DNA of 15,433 nt from UBA4717 sp045531795 (GCA_045531795.1 JAZSET010000026.1:1-15433), one strand, 5' to 3'; positions 7,480-14,868 are shown, numbered from the stretch's first letter. Made by a program: numbers and translations. The notes: a model not told the origin generated them from the sequence alone.

Positions 7480-7496
7480 TGTTGTATGATACAACA
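7480..7496. promoter_or_regulatory. Operator-like 17-bp palindrome at the nfeD transcription start
   Basis: TGTTGTATGATACAACA is a perfect inverted repeat with a single central base. With one unpaired base it cannot make a normal RNA hairpin, so it reads as a DNA site for a dimeric regulator. The TTGTAT-N-ATACAA form resembles GntR-type operators (inference). It covers about +1 to +16, where binding would stop initiation or escape. No regulator gene is in the window. Confidence 0.65.
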
Positions 7497-7519
7497 ATAT
7501 AACAAAAGGAGATGGTTTT

Positions 7520-7942
7520 TTGCCAAACTTCGTATGGCTCATAACAGCTGTGGTTTTCGCACTTTTTGAAGCAGCAACCGTAAGCCTTGTCTGCATCTGG
7601 TTTGCAGGCGGTGCTCTGGTCGCCTGGATTTGTGCACTTCTGGGACTTAATATCTATGTGCAGATCGCCCTGTTCATTATTGTATCGGCAATCCTGCTCA
7701 TTGCTACAAGACCTGTAGTCAAAAAACTTTTGAAAAAGCGCGGAACTGAAACAAACCTTGACAGACTTATAGGAAAAAGAGTAATTATAAGTGAAAAGGT
7801 TGACAACATCGCCGGCACCGGCAGATGCAGTATAGGCGGTGTAAGCTGGAGTGTGCGCTCTGTCGATGATAATGTAATAGATGTCGGCAAAGAAGTGACA
7901 ATTGAACGGATTGAAGGCGTTCATTTACTAGTAAAAGAATAA
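7520..7942 (+). CDS. nfeD: NfeD-like membrane protein, short form
   Basis: A 140-residue protein with two or three N-terminal membrane segments (about 4-26, 28-42 and 48-64), a basic stretch (RPVVKKLLKKR, 64-74) and a C-terminal small beta-barrel (OB-fold) domain from about 80 to 140 with the typical LIGKRVII...DVGKEVTIERIEGVHLLVK. This is the short NfeD form without a ClpP-like protease part. NfeD proteins pair with stomatin-type SPFH proteins and are thought to help organise membrane domains or control membrane quality. The start is TTG at 7520: AAGGAG (7506-7511) is 8 nt upstream and no nearby ATG gives the family N-terminus. The stomatin gene follows after 32 bp. Confidence 0.9.
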   Translation: MPNFVWLITAVVFALFEAATVSLVCIWFAGGALVAWICALLGLNIYVQIALFIIVSAILLIATRPVVKKLLKKRGTETNLDRLIGKRVIISEKVDNIAGTGRCSIGGVSWSVRSVDDNVIDVGKEVTIERIEGVHLLVKE

Positions 7943-7974
7943 ATACATAAGCCTCACGGCAGAAAGGATTATTT

Positions 7975-8865
7975 ATGGAAATAGTAATTTTTATTGTACT
8001 CGTTTTAATCATAATCGCAGCAAATATCAAAGTTGTACCTCAGGCTCACGCATTTATAATTGAGCGCTTCGGTGCATACAGCGACACATGGAATGTGGGT
8101 ATTCACATTAAAATTCCCTTTATTGACAAGATTGCAGGAAAGGTAAATCTAAAGGAGCACGTTGCAGACTTTGCTCCTCAGCCTGTTATCACAAAAGATA
8201 ATGTAACTATGCATATAGATACAGTTGTATTCTATCAGATAACAGACCCGAAGCTTTTCACCTATGGCGTTGAAAGACCTATGCTTGCCATTGAAAATCT
8301 TACCGCAACAACACTCAGAAATATCATCGGTGATTTAGAGCTTGACGAAACACTCACCTCAAGAGATATGGTAAACACAAAAATCCGTGCAATTCTTGAC
8401 GAGGCTACAGACCCCTGGGGCATTAAAATCAACAGAGTTGAGCTTAAAAACATTGTTCCTCCCTCAGAAATCCAGGATGCAATGGAAAAGCAGATGAAAG
8501 CTGAACGTGAAAGACGAGAATCTATCCTCAAGGCAGAGGGTGAAAAGAAATCCGCAATTCTTATTGCCGAGGGTGAAAAAGAAGCGGCTATACTCAGAGC
8601 AGATGCAAAAAAAGAAGCGGCTATAAAAGAAGCCGAGGGACAGGCGCAAGGTATCCTTACTGTTCAGAGCGCTATTGCAGAGGGTATCAAGAGAATAAAT
8701 GACGCAGCACCGGGCGAGGGCTACCTCACCATAAAAGCCCTTGAAAGCTTTGAAAAGGCTGCTGACGGCAAGGCAACAAAGATCATTATCCCCTCTGAGA
8801 TTCAAGGAATAGCCGGACTTGTATCAAGCCTCAAGGAAATCTCGACTGAAAGCAAAGAAAAGTAA
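7975..8865 (+). CDS. Stomatin-like SPFH/Band 7 membrane protein (QmcA-like)
   Basis: A 296-residue scaffold protein. An N-terminal membrane anchor (about 3-20) leads into an SPFH/Band 7 domain (about 20-175) with the hallmark VVPQAHAFIIERFGAYSDTW, the internal GIHIKIPFID and the region around LRNIIGDLELDETLTSRD. A highly charged coiled coil follows (about 170-225) made of repeated units of the type KAEGEKKSAIL/IAEGEKEAAIL/RADAKKEAAIK. The C-terminal part contains EGYLTIKALESFEKAADGKA. Such proteins oligomerise in the membrane and are linked to functional microdomains. AAAGGA lies 6 nt before the ATG, and the gene is co-transcribed with the NfeD gene, the usual partner. The operon ends at a strong terminator 20 bp downstream. 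Confidence 0.93.
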   Translation: MEIVIFIVLVLIIIAANIKVVPQAHAFIIERFGAYSDTWNVGIHIKIPFIDKIAGKVNLKEHVADFAPQPVITKDNVTMHIDTVVFYQITDPKLFTYGVERPMLAIENLTATTLRNIIGDLELDETLTSRDMVNTKIRAILDEATDPWGIKINRVELKNIVPPSEIQDAMEKQMKAERERRESILKAEGEKKSAILIAEGEKEAAILRADAKKEAAIKEAEGQAQGILTVQSAIAEGIKRINDAAPGEGYLTIKALESFEKAADGKATKIIIPSEIQGIAGLVSSLKEISTESKEK

Positions 8866-8885
8866 CAAAGTACGAAACAAATCAA

Positions 8886-8919
8886 AAAATCGCAGGGCAA
8901 TTGCTCTGCGATTTTGTTT
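8886..8919 (+). terminator. Terminator of the nfeD-stomatin operon
   Basis: A 13-bp stem (8886-8898 with 8903-8915, core ATCGCAG/CTGCGAT, one G-U pair) has an AATT loop and is followed by GTTTTG. It sits 20 bp after the stomatin stop codon. Confidence 0.88.
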
Positions 8920-8981
8920 TGTTCACAAATTATATTATTTTCGTTCACATATTTGCTCTATGATTTGTTTTTGAAATTTGG

Positions 8982-8987
8982 TAGAAT
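8982..8987 (+). promoter_or_regulatory. Extended -10 promoter for asnS
   Basis: TAGAAT is directly preceded by TGG, an extended -10, but no good -35 box stands at 16-18 bp. Predicted start is about 8994. Two GTTCACA copies upstream (8921-8927 and 8943-8949) are 22 bp apart, two helical turns, and could bind an activator that makes up for the weak -35. Confidence 0.45.
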
Positions 8988-9029
8988 AAGATGTTGTAAT
9001 ATGCAAAAATTTACACAGTTGTTTTAAAC

Positions 9030-9064
9030 CCCCGGATTCCGGGGAAAAGTACTACTATACTTTT
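9030..9064 (+). promoter_or_regulatory. Two abutting hairpins in the asnS leader
   Basis: CCCCGG-ATT-CCGGGG (9030-9044) is followed with no gap by AAAAGTA-CTACTA-TACTTTT (9045-9064), ending 12 nt before the AAAGGA ribosome site. The first is too short of U residues to be a terminator, and the second is A/U-only apart from two pairs. I see no T-box sequence (no TGGNACCGCG-like element), which is the usual control of aminoacyl-tRNA synthetase genes in Firmicutes. The function is unknown; possibilities are mRNA stability or translational control. Confidence 0.5.
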
Positions 9065-9089
9065 TCGTGTAGAAAAGGACGGATTTTTT

Positions 9090-10484
9090 ATGAAAAGAGA
9101 ACTTATTAAGAGCCTTTATGACGACTCTGCCCTGTTTGCAGGCAAAGAAGTTGTTCTTGGCGGATGGGCAAGAAGCGTCAGAGACAGTAAAGCATTCGGC
9201 TTTATCGACCTTTACGACGGAAGCTGCTTTAAATGCGTGCAGGTAGTTTTTGAAAGAGAAAAAATTGACAATTACGACGAAATAGCAAAGCTTAATGTAG
9301 GCTCCGCAGTTGTTGTAACAGGTATTGTTGAGCTTACTCCCGAAATGAAGCAGCCCTTCGAAATAAAGGCGACAAAGGTTGAAGTTGAGGGTACATCAAC
9401 TCCCGACTATCCGCTTCAGAAAAAGCGTCACACTGTTGAATATTTAAGAGAACAGGCATATCTCAGACCGAGAACAAATCTTTTCTCAGCGGTATTCAGA
9501 GTACGCAGTGAAGTGGCATATGCTATTCACAACTTTTTCCATAGCCGCGGATTTGTTTATGTTCACACTCCGCTTATCACAGCCTCCGACTGTGAGGGAG
9601 CAGGCGAAATGTTCAGAGTAACAACTCTCGATATGGAAAATCCCCCCAGAACAGAAGACGGAAAGATAGATTATTCCAAGGACTTCTTCGGCAAGAGTGC
9701 AAACCTTACCGTATCAGGTCAGCTTAACGGCGAAACCTATGCTATGGCTTTCGGTAACATCTATACATTCGGGCCCACATTCAGAGCCGAGAATTCGAAC
9801 ACTGCAAGACACGCGGCCGAATTCTGGATGATTGAGCCTGAAATAGCATTTGCAGACCTTGCTGACGATATGCAGCTTGCCTGGGATATGATCAAGTATA
9901 TCATAAACCACGTTCTTACAAACTGCTCACAGGAGCTTGAATTCTTCAATAACTTTGTAGACAAGACGTTACTTGAAAGACTCAACTCTCTCGCACAGAG
10001 CGACTATGAAAAGGTAACATACACAGATGCAATAGAGATACTCAAAAAGAGCGGTGCCGACTTTAAGTACCCTGTTGAATGGGGATGCGACTTACAGACC
10101 GAGCACGAAAGATACCTCACCGAGCAGGTATTCAAAAAGCCTGTATTTGTAATTGATTATCCCAAGGAAATCAAGGCATTCTATATGAGAATCAACGACG
10201 ACAACAAGACAGTAGCCGCAATGGACTTGCTTGTTCCCGGCGTTGGTGAAATTATCGGCGGTAGCCAGAGAGAAGAAAGACTTGATGTGCTTCAGGCGAG
10301 AATGGCAGAGCTCGGACTCAGTGAAGAAGACTACTGGTGGTATTTAAATCTCCGCAAATTCGGAGGAACAAAGCACGCAGGCTTCGGTCTCGGCTTTGAG
10401 CGTATCATTATGTACCTCACAGGAGTATCAAACATCCGTGACGTAATTCCCTACCCCAGAACAGTTGGAAACGCTGAATATTAA
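9090..10484 (+). CDS. asnS: Asparagine--tRNA ligase
   Basis: A class II aminoacyl-tRNA synthetase that charges tRNA-Asn with asparagine in the cytosol. The 464 residues hold an N-terminal OB-fold anticodon-binding domain (about 18-110), motif 1 around 137-162 (FRVRSEVAYAIHNFF...PLIT), motif 2 at 228-254 (FGPTFRAENSNTARHAAEF) and motif 3 at 431-459 (GFGLGFERIIMYLTGVSNIR then PYPRT). A segment of about 30 residues between 177 and 206, rich in charge (MENPPRTEDGKIDYSKD), is an insertion between motifs 1 and 2. Sequences around motif 2 and the C-terminus fit AsnRS better than AspRS. AAAGGA is 10 nt before the ATG. It is single-gene, closed by the terminator at 10494. Confidence 0.96.
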   Translation: MKRELIKSLYDDSALFAGKEVVLGGWARSVRDSKAFGFIDLYDGSCFKCVQVVFEREKIDNYDEIAKLNVGSAVVVTGIVELTPEMKQPFEIKATKVEVEGTSTPDYPLQKKRHTVEYLREQAYLRPRTNLFSAVFRVRSEVAYAIHNFFHSRGFVYVHTPLITASDCEGAGEMFRVTTLDMENPPRTEDGKIDYSKDFFGKSANLTVSGQLNGETYAMAFGNIYTFGPTFRAENSNTARHAAEFWMIEPEIAFADLADDMQLAWDMIKYIINHVLTNCSQELEFFNNFVDKTLLERLNSLAQSDYEKVTYTDAIEILKKSGADFKYPVEWGCDLQTEHERYLTEQVFKKPVFVIDYPKEIKAFYMRINDDNKTVAAMDLLVPGVGEIIGGSQREERLDVLQARMAELGLSEEDYWWYLNLRKFGGTKHAGFGLGFERIIMYLTGVSNIRDVIPYPRTVGNAEY

Positions 10485-10493
10485 AAAGAAAAT

Positions 10494-10524
10494 AAAAAGC
10501 TGAGTCGTTTGACCCAGCTTTTTT
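10494..10524. terminator. Bidirectional terminator between asnS and the DUF711 gene
   Basis: AAAAAGCTG (10494-10502) pairs with CAGCTTTTT (10515-10523), enclosing GTC-GTTT-GAC. U tracts form on both strands, so it can end asnS on the plus strand and the convergent ACT/DUF711 operon on the minus strand. The inner A-C mismatch of the plus strand is a G-U pair on the minus strand, so the stem is more continuous in that direction. Confidence 0.85.
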
Positions 10525-10531
10525 GTTATGA

Positions 10532-11890
10532 TCAGTTTTTAAGACTATGTATCGGTGCAGGGATTCTTCCTCCGCGGGCAATGAATTTTGCAGGTGAATA
10601 TGTGTTTACCTTGATAACAGGTGCGTGACCTAAAAGTCCGCCGTAGTCAACCTCGTCGCCTACATCCATACCGTATGCGGGAATTACTCTTACCGCCGTG
10701 GTCTTTGTATTGGCAACGCCTATTGAAATCTCATCGGCAATAATACCGCTGATTACTTCTTCACTTGTATCACCGGGAATTACTATCATATCAAGTCCAA
10801 CCGAGCATACCGCTGTCATTGCTTCAAGCTTTTCTATTGTCAGCGAACCGCAGGAAACAGCGTCTATCATTCCCTGATCCTCGGATACGGGAATAAATGC
10901 ACCCGAAAGTCCACCGACACTTGATGACGCCATTACGCCACCTTTCTTTACCGCATCATTGAGGAGTGCAAGTGCCGCAGTAGTTCCGCACGCGCCGCAG
11001 GATTCAAGTCCCATTCCCTCAAGTATATGTGCAACAGAGTCACCTATTGCGGGAGTAGGGGCAAGAGACAAGTCTACTATACCAAAAGGTACGCCGAGTC
11101 TCTTTGACGCCTCAAGGGCAACAAGCTGACCAACACGGGTTATCTTGAATGCTGTTTTCTTTATTGTTTCGGCAAGAGTCTGGAAATCACAGTCGCCGGC
11201 TCTCTTAATTGCACTTGCAACAACACCGGGTCCCGATACTCCGACGCTTAGTACTGCGTCTCCCTCTCCGACACCGTGGAATGCACCTGCCATAAAAGGG
11301 TTATCCTCTGGCGCATTTGCAAACACAACAAATTTTGCGCATCCTATCGAGCCATTGTCTCGTGTGAGGTATGCCGCGCGCTTGACGATTTTTCCCATCC
11401 TTGCAACGGCATCCATATTGATACCCGCCTTTGTTGTTGCCACATTTACCGATGAGCAGACAAGATTTGTTTCGGCAAGTGCTTCGGGGATTACCGACAG
11501 AAGTGTATCATCAGCCTTTGTCATTCCTTTCTGGACAAGGGCTCCGAAGCCGCCGATGAAGTTAATACCCAAAGTATCAGCCGCACGGTCGAGGGTTTTA
11601 GCTACATTTATAAAGCCATCGGGAGAAAGGTGTCCGCCAATAAGCGAAATCGGTGTAACCGCAACTCGCTTGTTGATAATCGGAATGCCGTATTCCTTCT
11701 CGATATTTTCTCCAACCTTTACAAGGTCCTTTGCACAGGTTGTTATTTTGTTATAAATATTGTCACAGAGCTTTTTCTCGTCACTGTCAGCACAGTCAAG
11801 AAGAGATATGCCCATTGTTGTTGTTCTGATATCGAGGTTTTCCTCATGTATCATACTTATAGTTTCAAGAATATCTGCTGTATTTAACAT
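10532..11890 (-). CDS. DUF711/UPF0210 PFL-like family protein
   Basis: A 452-residue conserved protein of unknown function, family DUF711 (UPF0210), structurally related to the pyruvate-formate-lyase-like fold. Typical segments are RTTTMGISLLDC near 22, the Gly-rich FIGGFGALVQKGMT, GVGEGDAVLSVGVSGPGVV, ESCGACGTTAALALLNDAVK and the C-terminal ARGGRIPAPIHSLKN. I see no clear glycyl-radical signature, so it should not be called a formate lyase. GGAG lies 7 nt before the ATG. It follows the ACT-domain gene by 20 bp; this two-gene order is widely conserved in Firmicutes, suggesting a joint role, possibly amino-acid sensing by the ACT partner (inference). Confidence 0.92.
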   Translation of the reverse strand: MLNTADILETISMIHEENLDIRTTTMGISLLDCADSDEKKLCDNIYNKITTCAKDLVKVGENIEKEYGIPIINKRVAVTPISLIGGHLSPDGFINVAKTLDRAADTLGINFIGGFGALVQKGMTKADDTLLSVIPEALAETNLVCSSVNVATTKAGINMDAVARMGKIVKRAAYLTRDNGSIGCAKFVVFANAPEDNPFMAGAFHGVGEGDAVLSVGVSGPGVVASAIKRAGDCDFQTLAETIKKTAFKITRVGQLVALEASKRLGVPFGIVDLSLAPTPAIGDSVAHILEGMGLESCGACGTTAALALLNDAVKKGGVMASSSVGGLSGAFIPVSEDQGMIDAVSCGSLTIEKLEAMTAVCSVGLDMIVIPGDTSEEVISGIIADEISIGVANTKTTAVRVIPAYGMDVGDEVDYGGLLGHAPVIKVNTYSPAKFIARGGRIPAPIHSLKN

Positions 11891-11910
11891 TATGTATCTC
11901 CAATTTCAGA

Positions 11911-12180
11911 TTATATACGGTGCATTGAGTTGAAAATATCCTCATGCATTGTCTGTATAATAAGGCCCTTTTCGTTGCCGTGAGCTGTCATTTTATCTAC
12001 AAAATCTGTAAACGGCATATCAAGTCCCGTTATATCAACAAGCATAATCATTGCAAAATAGTCGCGCATAACGCTCTGCGAAATATCCACAATATTTGCC
12101 CCGTACTTAGAGCAAAGTGCCGACACGTCGGCAATAATGCCGAGAGTATCCTTACCTGTTACTGTTATTACTGCTTTCAT
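11911..12180 (-). CDS. ACT-domain protein (UPF0237 family)
   Basis: An 89-residue protein that is essentially one ACT domain, the small ligand-binding fold that usually senses amino acids. It opens MKAVITVTGKDTLGIIADVS and continues with ...GANIVDISQSVMRDYFAMIM, the GcvR-like pattern in which the loop between strand 1 and helix 1 (GKDTLGI) contributes to the ligand site. AAAGGA stands 7 nt before the ATG. It is the first gene of a two-gene operon with the DUF711 protein, under a strong promoter. The ligand is unknown. Confidence 0.92.
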   Translation of the reverse strand: MKAVITVTGKDTLGIIADVSALCSKYGANIVDISQSVMRDYFAMIMLVDITGLDMPFTDFVDKMTAHGNEKGLIIQTMHEDIFNSMHRI

Positions 12181-12219
12181 TGTTGTTTCCTTTCAGGTTC
12201 ATATAATTTACTAAGTGTA

Positions 12220-12248
12220 ATTATACACCATTTCAAATCTGTTTTCAA
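12220..12248 (-). promoter_or_regulatory. Promoter of the ACT-DUF711 operon
   Basis: On the minus strand TTGAAA (12243-12248) and TATAAT (12220-12225) are separated by 17 bp. The predicted start, near 12213, leaves a leader of about 33 nt. It faces away from the promoter at 12288-12316, forming a divergent pair. Confidence 0.8.
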
Positions 12249-12287
12249 GGTCTTTTTCAAAAAACCTCAATATTTCTGCGCAAAGCA

Positions 12288-12316
12288 TTGCTTTTGAAAG
12301 TTTTTTGTGCTACAAT
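12288..12316 (+). promoter_or_regulatory. Promoter for the gene cluster ending in alr
   Basis: TTGCTT (12288-12293) and TACAAT (12311-12316) are 17 bp apart, with TGC before the -10 box (extended -10). The weak -35 suggests moderate expression. Start near 12323 gives a leader of about 29 nt. Confidence 0.55.
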
Positions 12317-12351
12317 ATATAAAATAATGCTTGTTTTCAGTGGAGGTTTAT

Positions 12352-12894
12352 ATGAACGAGTATGTAAACTATTTTGAGTATTGCGTTGATGCAAAGCCCG
12401 AGGGCACACTTAAAGTTAAAAGAATACTACTTATAGTCCTATACATATTATTCCCTGTTTTGCTTTTGGGAGTTTTATGTATGCTGAGACTGTATGTTTT
12501 GGGTTGTTTTTTGGTTCTTTTAACTGCAATGCTCTGCTTCTTTACCTGGCGCTTTGTCCAGATTGAATACGAATACCGCGTTGTAAAAGGCGAGATGACT
12601 TTTTCAAAAATTTATGGCCGGAAATCAAGGCGTGAATTTTTGAGTGTAAGGATCCAGGATATGTCTCTGCTCGCACCGTACACAGACGATTTCAAAATTC
12701 GTGCAGACTCGGTAAAAAACAAGTATTTTGCCGTGTCAACAATGAAATCTCCCGATATATATGTCGGTATCTTCAAGGATGCAAAAACAAAAGAGGAGTC
12801 CTGTATTTTCTTCGAGGCAACCGCAAAATTCGTAAAACTAGCGAAATTCTACAACAGCAATATTACTCACGAAAACCCCAATTTAAGATATTAA
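12352..12894 (+). CDS. Uncharacterised protein with two membrane helices and a soluble C-terminal domain
   Basis: I do not recognise a named gene. The 180 residues comprise a short acidic N-terminus, two closely spaced membrane helices (about 24-44 and 47-66) and a cytosolic domain of about 110 residues rich in alternating strands (IEYEYRVVKGEMTFSKIYGR...). The hairpin-helix plus beta domain layout resembles bacterial PH-like membrane proteins; it may belong to one of the clostridial DUF families, but I cannot assign it. The start is ATG 12352: GGAGG (12342-12346) is 5 nt upstream, and a longer TTG-initiated frame from 12331 would place that ribosome site inside the gene. The lipoprotein gene follows after 60 bp, so it may be co-transcribed with the lipoprotein and alr. 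Confidence 0.75.
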   Translation: MNEYVNYFEYCVDAKPEGTLKVKRILLIVLYILFPVLLLGVLCMLRLYVLGCFLVLLTAMLCFFTWRFVQIEYEYRVVKGEMTFSKIYGRKSRREFLSVRIQDMSLLAPYTDDFKIRADSVKNKYFAVSTMKSPDIYVGIFKDAKTKEESCIFFEATAKFVKLAKFYNSNITHENPNLRY

Positions 12895-12954
12895 ATCATA
12901 ATGAATGTCCCTCTCAAATAAAATGTAGTAAAATATTTTTATTTGGAGGACAAT

Positions 12955-13488
12955 ATGAAAAAATTGGCAGCCATAATTTTACTTGTGTTTTGTCTTGCCA
13001 CTTGCTCCTGCAAGGGAGCCGGTACTGACACTGATAAAATTCTCAATTATCAGAAAACAAGTGAGCACGATATTGTATTTTCCCTGAACGGGTACGAGTA
13101 CCCGATGAATTTGTCTCTCAGAGAGGCCTCTGGCACCTACAGGAACGGCTCTGCAAGAATCACGGCAGGCGCCCTTGAGGGTGTGTGCTTTGATATGACA
13201 GACTCAAAGTTAAAAATGCTTGTAGGGGAGCTTGAGTATCTGCTGTCAGAAAATGATGCGCAGTCTCTATACTCGCTTTTTGCGGCTTTTTCAATAAAAG
13301 ATGATGACTTTATAAGCTTAACCAGGGAAGAAAATTCAGACAATATGTCAGCAAGATTTGGCGGAGAATACAACTTTGCGCTGACTCTTACACCTGTTGA
13401 TCTGAATGTGAAAGAAATAAACATTTCGTCAAAAAATGCCGAATGCAAAATTATATTTAATACCGAAAAGGTAAATTATGATGGATAA
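12955..13488 (+). CDS. Small putative lipoprotein upstream of alr
   Basis: A 177-residue protein of unknown function. MKKLAAIILLVFCLATCSCK is a lipoprotein signal peptide; lipidation could fall at Cys17 (LATC) or Cys19 (TCSC), neither an ideal lipobox. The mature part is mostly beta-type, with no motif I know. The start is ATG 12955, 5 nt after GGAGG (12945-12949); an upstream in-frame TTG at 12943 overlaps that site. The gene overlaps alr by 11 bp, so the two are translated together. In Bacillus subtilis a lipoprotein gene (ydcC) also directly precedes alr; the position is alike but this protein is about half as long, so homology is not claimed. Confidence 0.78.
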   Translation: MKKLAAIILLVFCLATCSCKGAGTDTDKILNYQKTSEHDIVFSLNGYEYPMNLSLREASGTYRNGSARITAGALEGVCFDMTDSKLKMLVGELEYLLSENDAQSLYSLFAAFSIKDDDFISLTREENSDNMSARFGGEYNFALTLTPVDLNVKEINISSKNAECKIIFNTEKVNYDG

Positions 13489-14629
13489 CATTATAAATGT
13501 TCTGGAAAATGAATTTTCACTGAAAGACCACAAGGTTTATGCAGAAATAAACTTGGGTGCCCTTAAGAGGAACTACAACAGAATAGAAAAACTTGTCAGG
13601 TCAAAAGGCTTTGCAAAGGTTGTTCCCGTAATCAAGGCTGACGCGTACGGTCACGGTGCAGTGAAGTCAATGGAAGCACTGAAAAGCTGCGGTGCCGATA
13701 TGTTTGCCGTTTCATCGGTTTTTGAAGCAATTGAACTTGCAAATGTCAAAAAAAATGCAGATATACTCATCCTCGGCAGCAGCTTACCCTCAGATACCGA
13801 CGAGCTTTTGAAACACGACATAATACAGACTGTTTATTCTCTTGAATATGCAAAAGCTTTAAACTCTGCCTGCCACGGCAAAAAGCTTCGTGTACACATA
13901 AAACTCGATACGGGTATGAACAGACTCGGCTTTGATGCAAAAAATACCGACAAAACGGTAGAAGAAATAGCAGAGGTAACCAAACTTGAAAATCTTGCTG
14001 TTCAAGGAATTTTCACCCACTTTGCCTGTGCAGACGAGCCCGCAAATGAAAACACTGCCCTGCAGCTTTCGCGATTTGAAAATGTCATAAATAAACTTTC
14101 AGAAAAAGGTATTGACTTCAAAATCAAACACGTCTGCAACAGTGCGGGAATACTTCGCAAGGATATTCCCGTGTATGACGCAGCACGGGCAGGAATAATT
14201 CTGTACGGCCTCATGCCGTCAGATAATTTTTCGTTTGGTGAATTTGAAAATGTAATGAGCCTCAAAGCAAGAATTTCTCATATTCACGAAATAGACAAAG
14301 GGGACAGCGTAAGCTACGGAGCTGATTTTGTGGCAGATAAAAAAATGAAAATCGCCACTCTCCCCATTGGCTACGGCGACGGCTTAATCCGTGCGTATGC
14401 GGGAGCAACTGTAAAGGTTCACGGAAAGCCCTGCAGGATCGTCGGCAGAATCTGTATGGACCAGTGTATGATTGATATAACAGGTCTTGATGTGAAGCTC
14501 GGCGACGAGGCGGTAATCTTTGATTCAAGCGAGGAAATAAACGCTCTTGCAAAGCTTGCAGGCACTATAAATTATGAGGTTGTGTGCCTTATCAGTAAAC
14601 GCATTCCGAGAATATATATCGAAAAATGA
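13478..14629 (+). CDS. alr: Alanine racemase
   Basis: PLP enzyme that interconverts L- and D-alanine in the cytosol, supplying D-Ala for peptidoglycan. The 383 residues show a TIM-barrel domain with the Schiff-base Lys53 in VPVIKADAYGHGA, LDTGMNRLGF (143-152), HFACAD (181-186), and NSAGIL (221-226). The C-terminal beta domain holds the second catalytic base Tyr280 in SVSYGADF, PIGYGDG (296-302), CMDQCMID (326-333) and the ending YEVVCLISKRIPRIY. The length is normal and all key residues are present. AAAAGG lies 6 nt before ATG 13478; a second ATG follows directly at 13481. It overlaps the lipoprotein gene and ends the cluster at the terminator at 14632. Confidence 0.97.
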   Translation: MMDNIINVLENEFSLKDHKVYAEINLGALKRNYNRIEKLVRSKGFAKVVPVIKADAYGHGAVKSMEALKSCGADMFAVSSVFEAIELANVKKNADILILGSSLPSDTDELLKHDIIQTVYSLEYAKALNSACHGKKLRVHIKLDTGMNRLGFDAKNTDKTVEEIAEVTKLENLAVQGIFTHFACADEPANENTALQLSRFENVINKLSEKGIDFKIKHVCNSAGILRKDIPVYDAARAGIILYGLMPSDNFSFGEFENVMSLKARISHIHEIDKGDSVSYGADFVADKKMKIATLPIGYGDGLIRAYAGATVKVHGKPCRIVGRICMDQCMIDITGLDVKLGDEAVIFDSSEEINALAKLAGTINYEVVCLISKRIPRIYIEK

Positions 14630-14631
14630 GC

Positions 14632-14664
14632 AAAGGCAGGATTTAACTCCTGCCTTTTATTATC
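14632..14664 (+). terminator. Terminator after alr
   Basis: A perfect 10-bp stem (AAAGGCAGGA, 14632-14641, with TCCTGCCTTT, 14648-14657) has a 6-nt loop and is followed by a U-rich run (TATTATC). It starts 3 nt after the alr stop codon. Confidence 0.9.
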
Positions 14665-14866
14665 ATTTTCAGAGTTAAAATTGTTTTAAATAATAGATAT
14701 GCAATATTTACCAAAAATCCAAAAGTCAAGCCTGCCTCGTTGCACTTCATATATTGGGATAAAGTATCATAAAAGTGTTGTATATTTGTGAATTTTAGTA
14801 CAAAGGCTATTATCTAAACAAAATTGTCTTTGTTTTTTATACAAAAATGTAAAAAATCTCAATTCT
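14665..14866. other. AT-rich gap between alr terminator and leader-RNA promoter
   Basis: I find no supported gene here. The longest candidate, an ATG frame of 30 codons starting at 14699, has no ribosome site. A weak AT-only hairpin (AAACAAA/TTTGTTT, 14817-14837) followed by T residues could be a minor terminator. Its likely role is to insulate the leader promoter from alr. Confidence 0.4.
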
Positions 14867-14868
14867 TC

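Noticed and set aside
7430..7924. A 164-codon minus-strand open frame opposite nfeD
   Set aside because: nfeD has a clear family match, RBS and promoter on the plus strand; the opposite frame has none.
11145..11756. A 203-codon plus-strand open frame
   Set aside because: It is the antisense shadow of the DUF711 gene, rich in Ser/Pro/Ala as expected from reverse reading.
12916..12944. AAATAAAA/TTTTATTT hairpin just before the lipoprotein RBS
   Set aside because: Made of A-U pairs only with a 13-nt loop; too weak to call a terminator or thermosensor.
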